In this document: piece by piece, positions 51,598-61,012 of the stretch
Position numbering within the stretch: the first letter of the stretch is position 1
Layout: each line of letters opens with the position of its first letter
Origin: Roseibium polysiphoniae
Lineage (GTDB): Bacteria; Pseudomonadota; Alphaproteobacteria; Rhizobiales; Stappiaceae
Reading direction: 5' to 3'
Assembly (NCBI RefSeq): GCF_014842925.1
Contig: NZ_JACYXJ010000005.1
Span: forward strand, 186,001 to 250,000
DNA: 64,000 nucleotides
Translations under genes and position numbers: made by a program
The notes under the pieces: generated by a model
Seen by the model: only the letters and a program-made list of their open reading frames with translations
Database searches by the model: none
What the model was told of the DNA's origin: nothing

Positions 51598-52215
51598 TCA
51601 CCTGGGCAAGGCCTCGAGAACCAGCCAGGTCCATTCAACACCCTCTTTGCGATTCCATTCCTGCATGGAGGGCATCAGCACGCTCCTGAGTACGGAAAAG
51701 CCATTTGCCTTCGCAAGCTCCGCAGTCGCCGGGGCATCAATCGGAAACACCGGGCGTCCAGGTGCGCCCGGCCCGTGGCGCAGAGACATGACCACACGCC
51801 CTTTCTCACTGGCAAGCTCATAAAGCCGTTTCATGGCCGGGGGTCTCTGTGGCTCCGGCAGATGCTGCCAAACACCGATCATCACCTGGCAATCATAGCG
51901 ATTGCCGGCACCCAGCGCACCAAGATCAGGAAGCTGCGCATCTGACCACTCGATAGCCTTACCTGCATGCAAGGCCTCTCCGGCAGATCGCAGTCGCGCA
52001 GCAGGCTCGGCTGCAGTCACAGGGTGCCCCTTCGCCGCAAACCAGGCCGCGTCGCGCCCCGTTCCTGCGCCAATATCCAGAACGTTCGCAGGTGGCGGCG
52101 GCAACAAATCCCTCACCGGCTGATAAAGGCCCTCGATGTCGATCTGCTCCGACCGTGTGATCCAGCTGTCAGAAATCGTCTCATAGGTGTTCAGGGCATC
52201 GTCAGCATGCCGCAT
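51598..52215 (-). CDS. class I SAM-dependent methyltransferase
   Basis: A 205-residue enzyme with the SAM-binding motif I VLDIGAGTGRDAAWFAAKG and motif II region VTAAEPAARL. The acceptor is unknown; the SDS-W-x-R start (DSWITRSEQIDIEGLYQ) resembles a family often annotated as small-molecule methyltransferase. ATG 52215 has AGGGCGG upstream; ATG 52254 is possible. Divergent from yciB. Confidence 0.8.
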   Translation of the reverse strand: MRHADDALNTYETISDSWITRSEQIDIEGLYQPVRDLLPPPPANVLDIGAGTGRDAAWFAAKGHPVTAAEPAARLRSAGEALHAGKAIEWSDAQLPDLGALGAGNRYDCQVMIGVWQHLPEPQRPPAMKRLYELASEKGRVVMSLRHGPGAPGRPVFPIDAPATAELAKANGFSVLRSVLMPSMQEWNRKEGVEWTWLVLEALPR

Positions 52216-52336
52216 GTTTCCGCCCTGCCGAACCTCATTCGAAATTCCCACCATACCGTCCCTTGACCTTTCCCGCATCTGGTCACTATGTGACATTGCT
52301 AAATGAACGGCGACCCTTCCTGACTGAAAGAGCCCC

Positions 52337-52972
52337 ATGGAATTTGAACGCGATCCGAACGATCCCTCGCGCAAGGAGCTTTCACCGCTCCTGAAATTGG
52401 CCCTCGAACTTGGACCGCTGGCGATCTTTTTCCTGTTCAATTCCCGCGGCGAGCAGATTGCAGAAGCCTTTCCCGTGCTTCAGGCGCTTGGCAAACCCAT
52501 CTTCCTGGCAACCGCAGCCTTCATGGTCGCCATCACCATTTCGCTCGTCGCATCTCTTGCCCTGACCAAACGCCTGCCGGTCATGCCTCTGATCACCGGC
52601 GTTGTCGTGCTGGTCTTTGGTGGCCTCACACTTTGGCTACATGATGATCTCTTCATCAAGCTGAAGCCGACGATCATCAACTGCCTTTTCGGCGCCGTGC
52701 TGCTCGGTGGCCTGCTCTTCGGAAAATCGCTTCTCGGCTATGTTTTCGACAGCGCCTTCAAGCTGACCGACGAGGGCTGGCGCATTCTGACGTGGCGCTG
52801 GGGTCTGTTCTTTTTCGTGCTTGCCGCCATCAACGAGATCGTCTGGCGCAATTTTTCGACCGACTTCTGGGTCAACTTCAAGGTCTTCGGCGTCATGCCG
52901 ATCACCCTGCTGTTCACGATGACCCAGCTGCCGCTGATTCAAAAGCACGCCGTTGTCGAGGACGAAAAGTAA
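52337..52972 (+). CDS. yciB: inner membrane septation protein A (YciB/IspZ)
   Basis: A 211-residue inner-membrane protein with about five to six membrane segments. [20 protein letters not shown] near the start and [20 protein letters not shown] near the end are the YciB signatures. It takes part in cell envelope or septum synthesis in other bacteria. The start lies after GAAAGAG. Confidence 0.9.
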   Translation: MEFERDPNDPSRKELSPLLKLALELGPLAIFFLFNSRGEQIAEAFPVLQALGKPIFLATAAFMVAITISLVASLALTKRLPVMPLITGVVVLVFGGLTLWLHDDLFIKLKPTIINCLFGAVLLGGLLFGKSLLGYVFDSAFKLTDEGWRILTWRWGLFFFVLAAINEIVWRNFSTDFWVNFKVFGVMPITLLFTMTQLPLIQKHAVVEDEK

Positions 52973-52991
52973 AAATAGAGGAAAAGCGATA

Positions 52992-53642
52992 TTATTTAAC
53001 CAAAACTCTAATCAACTCGGCATAGGATCTCCCCACCTCAATCAGCAATTGCGACATCGTGCGAACAATAGGCGGGAATTCTTCTACCGCTTCATCCACA
53101 AGAGATCTCTTATTTTGAGATGATTCAATTACTTCATGCAACAATTCTGCATTTGGATGAGAGTCAATTTCTTCATTCAAGTTAGAAAGCTTTAATTGCG
53201 CATCATGTATATTTTCGATTGAATTTTTTAAATCTGGATTTTTCTCTATATGTATACTTATTTTCTTTTCATAGTAATCCACTTGTTCCTTCAAAAATAA
53301 AGACATGCTTGCCTTTTTTACTAATAGCTCCATCTCTTTTTTACGCTGATCAAGACTGTCAATCTCATCCTTCGTTGTTGCACGTTTTATTTCTAACTTC
53401 TCGATTTTATCTGTTGTCTCAGCTATTGATCTAAGTGATTCGGCCTCGATTTTTTGCAAATCATCAGTCGTAATTCCCGGCCTTGTAAAGGATATAAGGC
53501 CAATAACAGACGCCAATCCACCTACTACTCCCGCATATTTTAGATAAAAATCATTAGATACTATAGAAAATTGAACCGCCGCAAATCCTACCACAAAATA
53601 TATCAAGCAAATAATGATAATTATTGCCGAAATTTTCTTCAT
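52992..53642 (-). CDS. AT-rich coiled-coil membrane protein, probably acquired
   Basis: A 216-residue protein with two adjacent membrane segments (about 5-27 and 34-52) and a long cytoplasmic coiled coil (about 60-165, rich in Lys, Glu and Ile), ending in a short helical domain. The gene is about one third G+C in one row I counted, against about 60 % around it, and uses A/T-ending codons unlike any neighbour. The 160 bp upstream are equally AT-rich. No family recognised. The layout is like that of membrane-anchored coiled-coil components of defence or surface systems, but no partner gene is nearby. Confidence 0.7.
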   Translation of the reverse strand: MKKISAIIIIICLIYFVVGFAAVQFSIVSNDFYLKYAGVVGGLASVIGLISFTRPGITTDDLQKIEAESLRSIAETTDKIEKLEIKRATTKDEIDSLDQRKKEMELLVKKASMSLFLKEQVDYYEKKISIHIEKNPDLKNSIENIHDAQLKLSNLNEEIDSHPNAELLHEVIESSQNKRSLVDEAVEEFPPIVRTMSQLLIEVGRSYAELIRVLVK

Positions 53643-53804
53643 ACTATTTCACCAAAAATCACAAGATACATAAATAGCATATTTACATAGATTGGCTGTA
53701 TCAACTTGAGATGCAATCAATCCATTGAAAAGATCTAACGGTTCACAGAGCGAACGCGGCAGGGCCATGACTTCACAATCAAGCGTCTGCTCCCTACGAA
53801 GTCT

Positions 53805-54227
53805 TCAATGCATGTCGCCGTGGCCAAAGGCCACGTCCCGGCGCGCGCCGGTGATGGAGATCGAAAAGCCTGCGATGACGTCAATCAGAGCGATGACCAT
53901 CAAGATGAAGAAGAGCGAGGTCGCTGCCTGCGGCAGCACCAGGAACTCGACCAGATAAGCCACAAGCACAAGCACCGACAGCATGTGGTCGAGCAGGGCC
54001 GCCCGTCCGATACGCGTGGCCTTCAGGATTTCAACGAAAAGAAAAAACAGGCCTGCGGTGATCAGGAGATCACTGGCAAGCAGCTGGAACGTCGCGCCGG
54101 AGACCATGCCGAAGGTGATAACCGGCGTGGTCCAGAACCCCGGATCCGTTTCGCCGGCTGTGAAAGACAGGCCGTTGTAGATCAGAAACGCGAACAGGGT
54201 GAATGGCAAGGCGGAGAGAAGGCGCAT
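53805..54227 (-). CDS. small multi-pass membrane protein, unknown function
   Basis: A 140-residue protein with four hydrophobic segments (about 8-24, 31-56, 65-85 and 90-122), the last in LPQAATSLFFILMVIALIDVIAG. The ATG at 54227 gives the natural start; the frame extends to 54371 over the rpmF terminator and is not used. No family recognised with confidence. The GC content is normal, unlike the gene beside it. Confidence 0.65.
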   Translation of the reverse strand: MRLLSALPFTLFAFLIYNGLSFTAGETDPGFWTTPVITFGMVSGATFQLLASDLLITAGLFFLFVEILKATRIGRAALLDHMLSVLVLVAYLVEFLVLPQAATSLFFILMVIALIDVIAGFSISITGARRDVAFGHGDMH

Positions 54228-54330
54228 GAACAGGCTCCAGATTGCGTTTGCCCGGGGCGCTGATCCCAGGAAAGGCTGACGCTGCGGACCTGACACGATC
54301 TTCCCGGCCAATTCAAGATGGCAGGCCACA

Positions 54331-54368
54331 AAAAGAAAAAGGCCGGCCTGTCGAAACAAGGCCAGCCT
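54331..54368 (-). terminator. rho-independent terminator after rpmF
   Basis: On the minus strand a stem AGGCTGGCCTTG/CAGGCCGGCCT with a six-base loop is followed by TTTTCTTTTT. Confidence 0.85.
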
Positions 54369-54401
54369 CAATCTCGTTTGCCGTGCGGCAATCCTGAACC
54401 C

Positions 54402-54587
54402 TTAGACGTCGTCCTTGGGTGCGAGGATCTGACGGCCCCGGTACATGCCAGACTTGAGGTCAACATGATGCGGGCGACGCAGTTCGCCTGAATCCTTGTC
54501 CTCAACGTATGTCGGCTGCTTCAGGGCGTCCGGGGAACGGCGGAAACCGCGCTTCATGCGCGAAGTTTTCCTCTTCGGTACGGCCAT
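54402..54587 (-). CDS. rpmF: 50S ribosomal protein L32
   Basis: A 61-residue large-subunit protein. [22 protein letters not shown] is diagnostic; the C-terminal [25 protein letters not shown] is the alphaproteobacterial form, without the zinc cysteines found elsewhere. It has its own terminator. Confidence 0.97.
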   Translation of the reverse strand: MAVPKRKTSRMKRGFRRSPDALKQPTYVEDKDSGELRRPHHVDLKSGMYRGRQILAPKDDV

Positions 54588-54755
54588 TTTGTTCTTCTCC
54601 GTGGTCCATAGTCGCGCGGCCCGGACCGGGAAAGCCCGGGGCGTGGCGTCACGCAGCGTGTTGGAATGGGCGGCGTTATACAGGCAACGCTCAGCTTTTG
54701 CCAGCCCATCAAGTGAAAATTCTTGCTGCCGACGTACACAGAAGCGGCAGGCCCG

Positions 54756-55541
54756 TCAAGAGCCAAGCACACAGCCGAATATGGGGCCGGCACCTTTGAC
54801 CCGAGAAAGGTTGGTGGACGACAGCTTGCGGTGGCCTTGGGAAGGCTTGGCGGGATTGCGTCCCAGCGGGTTCGGTAGTGCGGTTGCGAGACGCGCGGCC
54901 TGGGTTCTCGTCAGATCCTTGGCCGGTTTGCCGAACCAGGCCTGGCTGGCTGCTTCGGCTCCAAAAATACCCTCTCCCCACTCCGCGATGTTGAGGTAGA
55001 TCTCCATGATCCGGCGTTTCGTCAAGATCCCGTCGATCGTAAGGGCAAGCGGTAATTCAAGCCCTTTGCGCAGATAGCTGCGCCCACCCCACAAATAGAG
55101 GTTTTTTGCCGTCTGCATGGTAAGGGTGCTGGCTCCACGTGGCGCTTCTCCCTCGCTCAAGAGCACATCGACCTGTTTCTGCAGTGCCGACCAGTCGACG
55201 CCGCCATGGTCGCAATAGCCGCTGTCTTCCGATGTGATGACGGAGCGAACCAGATGTGGCGATATTTCCTCCAGCGAGCGCCACTGCCGATCCACCCACA
55301 ACAACTGGGCGTAACGGGCGAGCATCAAGGTGCTCACCGGCGGCACAACCGCATAGACAACGGTCAGAAACGGCGGCAGCAGCAGAATCGCGAGGGCGCC
55401 GCGGATCACCCAACGGCGGCACGATGCCTTGTCCAGCCATCTGGCAAGAACGCCACTGCTGGTATCACTTCGGTCCTGCCGTTTTCCCTTCCCCGTCTTG
55501 CCTGTCGTGGATTTGGCAGAGCCGGCCTTAGTTCGGGCCAT
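54756..55541 (-). CDS. mtgA: monofunctional peptidoglycan glycosyltransferase
   Basis: Inner-membrane enzyme of 261 residues (GT51) that polymerises lipid II into glycan strands. After a basic cytoplasmic tail and a membrane anchor (about 45-68) come the catalytic SEDSGYCDHGGVD, with the essential glutamate, GASTLTMQTAKNLYL, and the RKGLELPLALTIDGILTKRRIMEIYLNIAEWG motif. The last 40 residues are basic. Start overlaps the 3' end of the upstream cfa gene by 14 bp. Confidence 0.92.
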   Translation of the reverse strand: MARTKAGSAKSTTGKTGKGKRQDRSDTSSGVLARWLDKASCRRWVIRGALAILLLPPFLTVVYAVVPPVSTLMLARYAQLLWVDRQWRSLEEISPHLVRSVITSEDSGYCDHGGVDWSALQKQVDVLLSEGEAPRGASTLTMQTAKNLYLWGGRSYLRKGLELPLALTIDGILTKRRIMEIYLNIAEWGEGIFGAEAASQAWFGKPAKDLTRTQAARLATALPNPLGRNPAKPSQGHRKLSSTNLSRVKGAGPIFGCVLGS

Positions 55542-56748
55542 TCAGTTTCCGTTCGTTGTCGACGATGAAATCCCGAATGATCGGCACAGCGTCGCGTTCT
55601 TTCGACAAGAGCAGCTGGAACACCATGTTTGAGCCATGCAGGAATCCCAACTCCACCGCGCAGAGATAAAACTCCCACATACGGCAAAAGGTTTCGTCGT
55701 AGAGTTTCGCCGCTTCATCCCGGCGCGCCTCAAAGCGCAGCCGCCAGTCCCGGATTGTATAGTAATAATGCAATCGCAGGATCTCGTTGTCGCAGACCCA
55801 TAGCCCAAGCCGCTCGGTCGAGGCAAAGACTTCCGAGAGCGCCGGAACGTAGCCACCAGGAAAAATATACTTGCGGATGAACGGCCCCGTCGTGCCTGGA
55901 GGGGTCATGCGGCCGATGGAGTGGATGACAGCATAGCCCTTGTCGGTCAGGCAGTCCTTGATCTTGCCGAAATAGGCATCGAGATGACCAATGCCGACAT
56001 GTTCCATCATCCCGACTGAAATCACCCGGTCAAACTGGCCCTCAAACTCGCGATAGTCTTTGAGCACAAACTGGATCTTGTCCTCCAGCCCGGCTGCTCG
56101 GACACGCTCTTCTGCAATCTTCACCTGTTCTGGCGAGACGTTCAGCGAGGTCACCTTGGCGCCAGCCTGGGCCATGCGGATTGCCAGTGATCCCCAGCCG
56201 CCGCCAATTTCCAGCACCTCCATGCCCGGTTGCAGATCGAGTTTGGCGACAAGATGGTTCAGCTTGGCCGCCTGGGCCTGTTCCAGCGTGTCGTCGGGCG
56301 AAGAGTAGTAGGCGCAGCTGTAGTTCAGGCCCTCATCCATGAACAGGCGGTACATCTCGGTTGACAGGTCGTAGTGATGCCGTGCCTGCTCCTTTGCCCG
56401 CTCCACGTTGTTCTTCTGCTGCCGCCGCCTAAACGCCTTCCAGAACCGCCGCAGGAGCCCCTGGACCGGGTTGGCGCCCAGAGGTGCCCGGTTGATCGAA
56501 AACAGGAACATGAAGTCGTAGATCGTTGAGCCTTCCTCCAGGGTCAGGCTTCCGTCCATATAGGCTTCACCCGCCGCAAGCTCCGGATTGAGGAAAAGCG
56601 ACCTGTAGAGTTTCTTGTCGTGCAGACGGATCGTGACCGTCGGACCATCTGTGCCTGGTCCAAACTCGTGCAGGTCACCCTCTGCGTCATAGACGCGCAT
56701 CTGCCCGCGTTTCACAAAGGATCTCAGCAAGCTCGACAAAAGACGCAT
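55528..56748 (-). CDS. cfa: cyclopropane-fatty-acyl-phospholipid synthase
   Basis: SAM-dependent enzyme of 406 residues that adds a methylene to unsaturated acyl chains in membrane lipids. The SAM site is MEVLEIGGGWGSLAIRMAQ, and the bicarbonate/active-site region includes ISVGMMEHVG and the conserved YFGKIKDCL. The N-terminal domain (about 1-100) binds lipid. It is transcribed with mtgA, overlapping it by 14 bp. Confidence 0.92.
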   Translation of the reverse strand: MRLLSSLLRSFVKRGQMRVYDAEGDLHEFGPGTDGPTVTIRLHDKKLYRSLFLNPELAAGEAYMDGSLTLEEGSTIYDFMFLFSINRAPLGANPVQGLLRRFWKAFRRRQQKNNVERAKEQARHHYDLSTEMYRLFMDEGLNYSCAYYSSPDDTLEQAQAAKLNHLVAKLDLQPGMEVLEIGGGWGSLAIRMAQAGAKVTSLNVSPEQVKIAEERVRAAGLEDKIQFVLKDYREFEGQFDRVISVGMMEHVGIGHLDAYFGKIKDCLTDKGYAVIHSIGRMTPPGTTGPFIRKYIFPGGYVPALSEVFASTERLGLWVCDNEILRLHYYYTIRDWRLRFEARRDEAAKLYDETFCRMWEFYLCAVELGFLHGSNMVFQLLLSKERDAVPIIRDFIVDNERKLNGPN

Positions 56749-56898
56749 TCAACAAACCTCCGGTAAAACCTGATTGGCCACATATCCAAGAGAGCAGCCC
56801 AAACAATCGCAATTCAAATTGATGCTATCGATTTTTATCTTTCTTTCTTGACGATACAGGCAATTGGCTTCAGGGAAACCGAAACTTGCTCGACAACC

Positions 56899-57828
56899 AT
56901 GTCACCCATCCAGGAGCCGATCTTGACCTTCGACATCAAGCCGCATCTTGCCCATCAGGCACAGCAGGTGGAAACGGCTCTTGAAGACTTGCTTCGCGAG
57001 CAGGTCATGGATGGAGAGACAGTTCGACCGGCCCGGCTGCTCGAGGCGATGCGCTATGCTGCCCTCAGCGGAGGCAAGCGGCTGCGGCCCGTGCTCTTGA
57101 TGGAGACGGCAGCCCTGTTCGGACGAACGGACGAAGGGGTTTGCGAGGCCGGCGCCGCGCTGGAGTTCATCCACTGCTACTCATTGGCCCATGACGACCT
57201 TCCGGCGATGGATGACGACGACCTGAGGCGCGGTCGGCCGACCACCCACAAGGCCTTTGACGAAGCCACGGCCATTCTCGCCGGCGACGCGCTTCTGACC
57301 CTGGCTTTCGATGTCATAACCGGTGAGATGGTCCATCCGGACGCCGCAACGCGCCTGAGACTTGGCCGCGAGCTCTCCCGGGCGGCTGGAATCGGGGGCA
57401 TGGCCGGCGGCCAGATGCTGGATATTGAATCGGAGAACCGGGACAGGACCGAAGCGGAAATCCGCACACTGCAGGCCATGAAGACCGGGGCGCTGCTGCG
57501 ATATGCCTGCCGCGCCGGCGCAATCCTTGCCGATGCGGACGAAGCTGACATCCAGCGACTGACCCGCTTCGGCGAGATCATCGGCCTCGCCTTTCAGCTC
57601 GCAGATGACCTGCTGGATGTCGAGGCAAGCTCTGATGTCACGGGCAAGGCGACGGGCAAGGACGCAGATGCAGGCAAGGCCACTTTGGTGGCGCTCCTGG
57701 GGGCCGACGCGACGCGCTCTGAAGTTTCAAGGCTTCTGGAGGAAGCACAGACCCTTCTGGCCCCGTTCGGAGACAAGGCAGACAATCTCTCCGCGATCGC
57801 CGGCTTCATCGCCAACCGCGACCACTAG
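56899..57828 (+). CDS. ispA: polyprenyl synthetase (farnesyl diphosphate synthase type)
   Basis: Enzyme of isoprenoid chain elongation, 309 residues. The first aspartate-rich motif is DDLPAMDDDD, the second LADDLLDVEAS, and the sequence SGGKRLRPVL is typical. The short spacing and residues before the first motif suit a C15 product, but chain length is inferred. The ATG at 56899 has no clear ribosome site; a TTG at 56923 with AGGAG seven bases upstream begins LTFDIKPHL and may be the true start. Confidence 0.85.
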   Translation: MSPIQEPILTFDIKPHLAHQAQQVETALEDLLREQVMDGETVRPARLLEAMRYAALSGGKRLRPVLLMETAALFGRTDEGVCEAGAALEFIHCYSLAHDDLPAMDDDDLRRGRPTTHKAFDEATAILAGDALLTLAFDVITGEMVHPDAATRLRLGRELSRAAGIGGMAGGQMLDIESENRDRTEAEIRTLQAMKTGALLRYACRAGAILADADEADIQRLTRFGEIIGLAFQLADDLLDVEASSDVTGKATGKDADAGKATLVALLGADATRSEVSRLLEEAQTLLAPFGDKADNLSAIAGFIANRDH

Positions 57829-57835
57829 CGCACCT

Positions 57836-58765
57836 TTAATCGTCCGTTTTCGACTGCACACGGCCGAAGTCGGGCGCGTCTGTTTCCTGACCCGCTTCGA
57901 TAATCGACCGTCGGATACCGCGAGTGCGGGTGAAGAGGTCGAACAGGGCATCGCCGTCGCCCCAGCGGATCGCCCGCTGCATGGCCGACAGATCCTCTGA
58001 AAACCGCGACAGCATCTCCAGGATCGCGTCCTTGTTGTTCAGGCACACATCCCGCCACATGGTCGGGTCCGACGCCGCAAGGCGGGTGAAGTCCCGAAAA
58101 CCGGATGCTGAATACTTGATGACTTCCGACTTCGTCACCGTTGCCAGATCATCCGCCGTGCCGACGATGTTATAGGCAATCAGGTGCGGGAGATGCGAGA
58201 CGATCGCGAGCACCAGATCATGGTGATCCGCATCCATCAGGTCCACGTTCGATCCACAACCGCGCCAGAATGCAGAGAGCTTTTCGGTGGCTGCGGCATC
58301 AACGCCCTGTTCCGGCGTCAGGATGCACCAGCGGTTGTCGAACAGGGTTGCAAATCCCGCGTCCGGGCCGGATTGCTCCGTTCCGGCAATCGGATGGCCC
58401 GGTATGAAATGCACACCATTGGGCACATGCGGTCGGACCTGATCCACCACCGATTTCTTGGTTGAGCCGACGTCCGTCAGGATTGCCCCTGGTGACAGGG
58501 AAGGCGCAATCCATTTGGCCACGGCGCCATTGGCCCCGACGGGAACACAGAGAACGACGAGATCGGCTCCCTCAACTGCCTCGCCCGCATCGAGACAATA
58601 GCGATCGCCGAGGTCCAGCTCTTCCGCACGGGCCAGCGTTTCCGCAGAGCGCGTGGAAACAACAATCTCCCGCGCCAGATTCCGCTCGCGGGCGACCCGG
58701 GCAATCGAAGATCCGATCAGACCGATGCCGATCAGGGCCAAACGTTCAAACTGTGGTTCACTCAT
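57836..58765 (-). CDS. tyrA: prephenate/arogenate dehydrogenase
   Basis: NAD-dependent enzyme of tyrosine synthesis, 309 residues. The nucleotide-binding loop is LIGIGLIGSSIARVARE (about 10-26), and GHPIAGTEQSGPDAGFATLFDNRW is the substrate-binding signature. The helical C-terminal dimerisation domain follows. Third gene of a CM-hisC-tyrA unit; 23 bp from hisC. Whether prephenate or arogenate is preferred cannot be read. Confidence 0.9.
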   Translation of the reverse strand: MSEPQFERLALIGIGLIGSSIARVARERNLAREIVVSTRSAETLARAEELDLGDRYCLDAGEAVEGADLVVLCVPVGANGAVAKWIAPSLSPGAILTDVGSTKKSVVDQVRPHVPNGVHFIPGHPIAGTEQSGPDAGFATLFDNRWCILTPEQGVDAAATEKLSAFWRGCGSNVDLMDADHHDLVLAIVSHLPHLIAYNIVGTADDLATVTKSEVIKYSASGFRDFTRLAASDPTMWRDVCLNNKDAILEMLSRFSEDLSAMQRAIRWGDGDALFDLFTRTRGIRRSIIEAGQETDAPDFGRVQSKTDD

Positions 58766-58788
58766 CAGACAAACAGGACTTCAGTGGG

Positions 58789-59916
58789 TTATCCAAGAAA
58801 CTCGGCAAGGGCGGAGACGACGGTCTTGTTGGCCTCTTCCGAACCGATCGACATGCGAAGGGAATTCGGCAGGCCATAGTTTCCGACCAGCCGCAGAACG
58901 CAGCCACGATCAAGAAGGAACGCATCGGCATCTTTCGCCCGTTTACCTTCGACGTCCGGAAAATGGATCAGAACGAAATTGCCAACGCTTGGCGTGACCG
59001 ACAGACCGAGCTTTTCAAGCTCTGCCGTTACCCAGGGCAACCAGGTTTCATTGTGATCAACCGCACGCTCAAGAAAGGCCTTGTCACGCACCGCCGCAAT
59101 GCCGGCCGCAATGGCAGGACCGTTGACATTGAACGGCCCCCGGATGCGGTTCATGGCATCCATGATGTGCGCAGGGCCAAAACCCCAACCCAAGCGCAAA
59201 CTGGCAAGGCCGTAGATTTTGGAGAACGTACGGGTCATCACCACGTTTTCAGCAGTGGCGGCCAGTTCCATGCCGCTCTCGTAATCATTCTTGCGCACAT
59301 ATTCCGCATAGGCCGCGTCAAGCACCAGCAGCACGTTGGCCGGCAGGTTTTCATGCAGGCGGCGCACTTCCTCAAACGGCAAATAGGTACCGGTCGGATT
59401 GTTTGGATTGGCGATGAAGACGACTTTCGTGCGCTCCGTCACTCTATCCAACATGGCGTCGACATCGGTCGTCAGGTCCTTTTCCGGCGCCGCCACAGGC
59501 GTTGCTCCGGCCGCCCGGATTGCAATGTCATAGACCAGAAAACCGTGCTCGGAATAAATCGCTTCATCGCCTGGCGCCAGATAGGTGTAGGCAAGCAGAC
59601 TGAGGATCTCGTCCGAACCTGCACCACAGATGATCCGGTCAGCGTTCAGGCCATAGACCTCGCCGATTGCCTCTCGCAACGCGGTAGATGAGCCGTCTGG
59701 ATAAAGCTCCAGATGCTCAGCGACATTCGCAACCGCAGCGATGGCTTTATCACTCGCACCCAGCGGCGTCTCATTGGACGACAGCTTGTGAAGCGTCACG
59801 CCTTTGGAGCCCTTGGACTTGCCCGGCACATAGGCGGCAATATCGAGGATACCAGGACGGGGCAGCGGTCGCTTCGAGGTCTCGACGGCAACCGCAGAAA
59901 TCGATGCATCGGTCAT
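58789..59916 (-). CDS. hisC: histidinol-phosphate/aromatic aminotransferase
   Basis: PLP-dependent class I/II aminotransferase of 375 residues. The PLP lysine is in [22 protein letters not shown], and [10 protein letters not shown] and NPNNPTGTY are typical for HisC. Its position between chorismate mutase and tyrA suggests that it transaminates aromatic keto acids or prephenate as well as histidinol phosphate. The start overlaps the chorismate mutase stop by 4 bp. Confidence 0.9.
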   Translation of the reverse strand: MTDASISAVAVETSKRPLPRPGILDIAAYVPGKSKGSKGVTLHKLSSNETPLGASDKAIAAVANVAEHLELYPDGSSTALREAIGEVYGLNADRIICGAGSDEILSLLAYTYLAPGDEAIYSEHGFLVYDIAIRAAGATPVAAPEKDLTTDVDAMLDRVTERTKVVFIANPNNPTGTYLPFEEVRRLHENLPANVLLVLDAAYAEYVRKNDYESGMELAATAENVVMTRTFSKIYGLASLRLGWGFGPAHIMDAMNRIRGPFNVNGPAIAAGIAAVRDKAFLERAVDHNETWLPWVTAELEKLGLSVTPSVGNFVLIHFPDVEGKRAKDADAFLLDRGCVLRLVGNYGLPNSLRMSIGSEEANKTVVSALAEFLG

Positions 59917-60788
59917 TCAGTCAATCCTTCAGAGGCAGCGGCATCAAAATCATCATCCGCATCGCCTTCAACGTCTATCGGGGCGGAATAACCGCCAACC
60001 AGTCTCAAAACATCCGGCTCGGCGCCTGCATCGGCGCAAGCCTTGAAGATTTCGTCTTCGCTCAAGTGTGCCGAGACTGCAAGCAAGGCGTCAACGCCAC
60101 TGGCGGAGCGATGGAAGCTGACGACCTCGAGCCCTTCATTCATAAGATTGCCTGGCAGGACGCCGGTCCAGCGCGCATCAAAGACCAATGTGTCGCGCTT
60201 TACCGTTTCGGCAACCGACCGGGAAATCACCAGCGCTGGCATGTCTGCCGGCCGTTCGTCTAAAACGAGGAAGGGAAGACGGGCAATAACCTCGGCGCCA
60301 TCCGTGCTGAGGCCGCGCCACCAGGGAAGATCTGCTCGGTCCTGAAGCGCAATCAATCCGAGATCGCCGTCAGACGCGGCGACAGATCCGACCACATCAG
60401 CCGCATCCGCGCCCGGCACAAGCTCGCAGGAAAAACCGAAATGGAACCTTGCAAGATCCAGCATTCCCAGAAGGTCCGCGCTGCCGTCCAGATGCAGCTG
60501 AAAATCCCCCTGCAAGCGAAGTGACGCGGAGATCAATTCCCTCCAGAGATGTTCGACAGTTGCCAGCGGCAGCACACCTTCGTGGCGTTCCACCAGGTGG
60601 CGCATCAGATCGGCTTCCCGGTCCGGCTGGAAAACCACGCTCTCTGCGCCGCTGGCCAGTCGCGCCGCGGCAATTCCGGCACCGACCTGCGCACGTTCCA
60701 TGAGAAGTGCATGCAACTGGCTATCCAGCTCGTCGATACGGTGACGCAGACCATCCAGCGATGTTTCGCGGTCGGTAGTGGTGCTCAT
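59913..60788 (-). CDS. chorismate mutase with a prephenate dehydratase-like C-terminal part
   Basis: A 291-residue protein with an AroQ-type chorismate mutase domain (about 1-95: [33 protein letters not shown] and [16 protein letters not shown]). The remaining 195 residues look like a reduced prephenate dehydratase region with an ACT-like end ([22 protein letters not shown]), but I could not find the catalytic TRF motif of dehydratases, so dehydratase activity is doubtful. First gene of the operon, divergent from metX. Confidence 0.75.
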   Translation of the reverse strand: MSTTTDRETSLDGLRHRIDELDSQLHALLMERAQVGAGIAAARLASGAESVVFQPDREADLMRHLVERHEGVLPLATVEHLWRELISASLRLQGDFQLHLDGSADLLGMLDLARFHFGFSCELVPGADAADVVGSVAASDGDLGLIALQDRADLPWWRGLSTDGAEVIARLPFLVLDERPADMPALVISRSVAETVKRDTLVFDARWTGVLPGNLMNEGLEVVSFHRSASGVDALLAVSAHLSEDEIFKACADAGAEPDVLRLVGGYSAPIDVEGDADDDFDAAASEGLTE

Positions 60789-60871
60789 TTGGAACCCTGG
60801 AACCTCTGTGGGAGCAAGCTTTTGAAGGCCTTAGTCATAGGCATGGCACACCGAAATGGCAAAAGAAAACA

Positions 60872-60900
60872 TTGACACCGTGCCCCTGCCGATCCTAGGT
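60872..60900 (+). promoter_or_regulatory. promoter of metX-metW
   Basis: TTGACA (60872-60877), 17 bases, CTAGGT (60895-60900). The -35 is a perfect sigma-70 consensus. Transcription would start near 60907, about 106 bp before the metX ATG. Confidence 0.6.
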
Positions 60901-60904
60901 GCTT

Positions 60905-60922
60905 GGTTCCCGGCCGGGAACC
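60905..60922. promoter_or_regulatory. 18-bp perfect palindrome at the metX transcription start
   Basis: GGTTCCCGGCCGGGAACC, fully symmetrical, overlapping the expected start of transcription. A second stem CCGCC/GGCGG (60922-60926, 60933-60937) follows. Either an operator or the base of a leader structure. Confidence 0.6.
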
Positions 60923-61012
60923 CGCCCAGCAAGGCGGCAAAGGACCAGTGAAACAATCCACTGCCTCGCCTTTCCCGGACAAAACCGCACAAGAGCGACC
61001 CGCGACCCTGAT

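Noticed and set aside
52960..53740. Attachment-site repeats around the AT-rich gene
   Set aside because: Only a trivial six-base match (GAAAAG) was found at the edges; no tRNA or integrase is near.
60789..61012. SAM-II riboswitch before metX
   Set aside because: The conserved core of that riboswitch could not be found in the leader; only simple stems are visible.
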